50,868 nucleotides of DNA, taken from assembly GCA_003141695.1 (NCBI GenBank), contig PLNE01000063.1, positions 1 through 50,868 of the forward strand, given 5' to 3'. Of the stretch, positions 50,468-50,868 are shown in pieces (within the stretch, counting starts at the first letter, position 1; every line of letters starts with the position of its first letter). The stretch is from Candidatus Dormiibacterota bacterium (GTDB lineage Bacteria > Chloroflexota > Dormibacteria > Aeolococcales > Aeolococcaceae). The notes beneath the pieces were generated by a model. The model was given only the letters and a program-made list of their open reading frames with translations. It was not told the origin of the DNA and did not search any database. The position numbers and the translations under genes were made by a program.

Positions 50468-50868
50468 ATGCCTGATTTCGATATGGCTCCCGAGCTCAAG
50501 CTCTCGTCCAGCCCGCTGATCCGGGTCCTGATCGTCGAGGACCACCAGATGTTTGCCGAGGCCCTGGCCCGGGCGCTCCGCGACGAGCCCGACATGCGGG
50601 TGGACGGCATCTCCCAGCGTCTCGACGACGCCCGCGAGTTCCTCCGGCGCAAACACGTCGACGTGGTTCTGATGGACTACCACCTGCCCGACGGCGACGG
50701 CATCATGGCGGCCCGCTACATCCGCGAGGAGCACCCTCGGACGCGGGTCATCGTGGTCAGTGCTGTCGAGGATCGGCAGGTCCTCGACGAGGCCCTGGTG
50801 GCCGGCTGCAGCGGATTCATCAGCAAGTCGGAGAGCCTCGACCACCTGCCGAGCGCCATCCGCGGAGC
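50468..50868 (+). CDS. Response regulator receiver domain, N-terminal part (cut by window edge)
   Basis: About 133 residues are visible. The receiver domain starts LIRVLIVEDHQMFAEALARAL, with acidic pair E-D, phospho-acceptor D70 in VLMDYHLPDGDG, switch Ser in VVSAVED, and conserved K120 in FISKSESL. This is the NarL/LuxR subgroup pattern, so a LuxR-type helix-turn-helix would be expected beyond the window. ATG 50468 is chosen; ATG 50411 and 50483 are in frame. TATCCT at 50450-50455 could be its -10, giving a leader of a few bases. No histidine kinase is in view. Confidence 0.88.
   Translation, partial: MPDFDMAPELKLSSSPLIRVLIVEDHQMFAEALARALRDEPDMRVDGISQRLDDAREFLRRKHVDVVLMDYHLPDGDGIMAARYIREEHPRTRVIVVSAVEDRQVLDEALVAGCSGFISKSESLDHLPSAIRG

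Overview
The window is a very GC-rich (roughly 70% by eye), densely coded bacterial chromosome segment. It suggests a Terrabacteria lineage near Chloroflexota, Dormibacterota or Actinobacteriota. The reasons are the 31-residue bS22 protein, many GTG and TTG starts, frequent -10 boxes a few bases before start codons (leaderless mRNAs), a divergent LeuRS and a TasA-type exported protein. The phylum is inference; no rRNA is present.

Layout. 1-1.1 kb: the 5' part of glmU (minus) and tRNA-Gln. 1.25-6.5 kb: a minus-strand operon manD-kdgK-uxaC-uxuB that takes D-glucuronate through fructuronate and mannonate to KDG and KDPG. 6.5-15 kb: a DedA protein, glgX and malQ (divergent, glycogen and maltodextrin), a small regulator-like ORF, a Flp pilin, a ROK sugar kinase and zwf. 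15-21 kb: a membrane protein, ispE, rpsT with a long tail, holA, a coiled-coil/winged-helix protein, tRNA-Ala(GGC), a TasA/SipW-type secreted protein, a HIT hydrolase and bS22.

21.4-26.5 kb is the most accessory-looking part: a 1147-residue sugar-enzyme-like protein of unknown specificity, a MazEF-type toxin-antitoxin pair, and a LacI-type sensor domain that has no DNA-binding domain. It is followed by tRNA-Ala(CGC). 27-33.7 kb: an AAA+ ATPase, a 51-residue membrane peptide, a class A penicillin-binding protein, a hypothetical protein and a rhomboid protease. 33.8-37.3 kb: the conserved rplU-rpmA-obgE-nadD-rsfS block. 37.5-41 kb: two tandem DUF4190-like proteins and leuS. 41.2-46 kb: an inverted-repeat element, a lipoprotein with a polysaccharide-deacetylase domain, bioF and a single-ORF bioD-bioA fusion. 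46-50.9 kb: a PAS-GAF-GGDEF-EAL protein, an MFS exporter and the start of a response regulator.

The most unusual observations are: (i) a previously unlabelled family of inverted-repeat, MITE-like elements in two copies (76 and 217 bp), one abutting the ispE stop codon and one supplying the 5' end of a lipoprotein gene; (ii) the BioD-BioA fusion; (iii) long low-complexity tails on ribosomal proteins bS20, bL21 and bL27; (iv) the 1147-residue enzyme beside a regulator that has lost its DNA-binding domain; (v) a recurrent leaderless promoter architecture.
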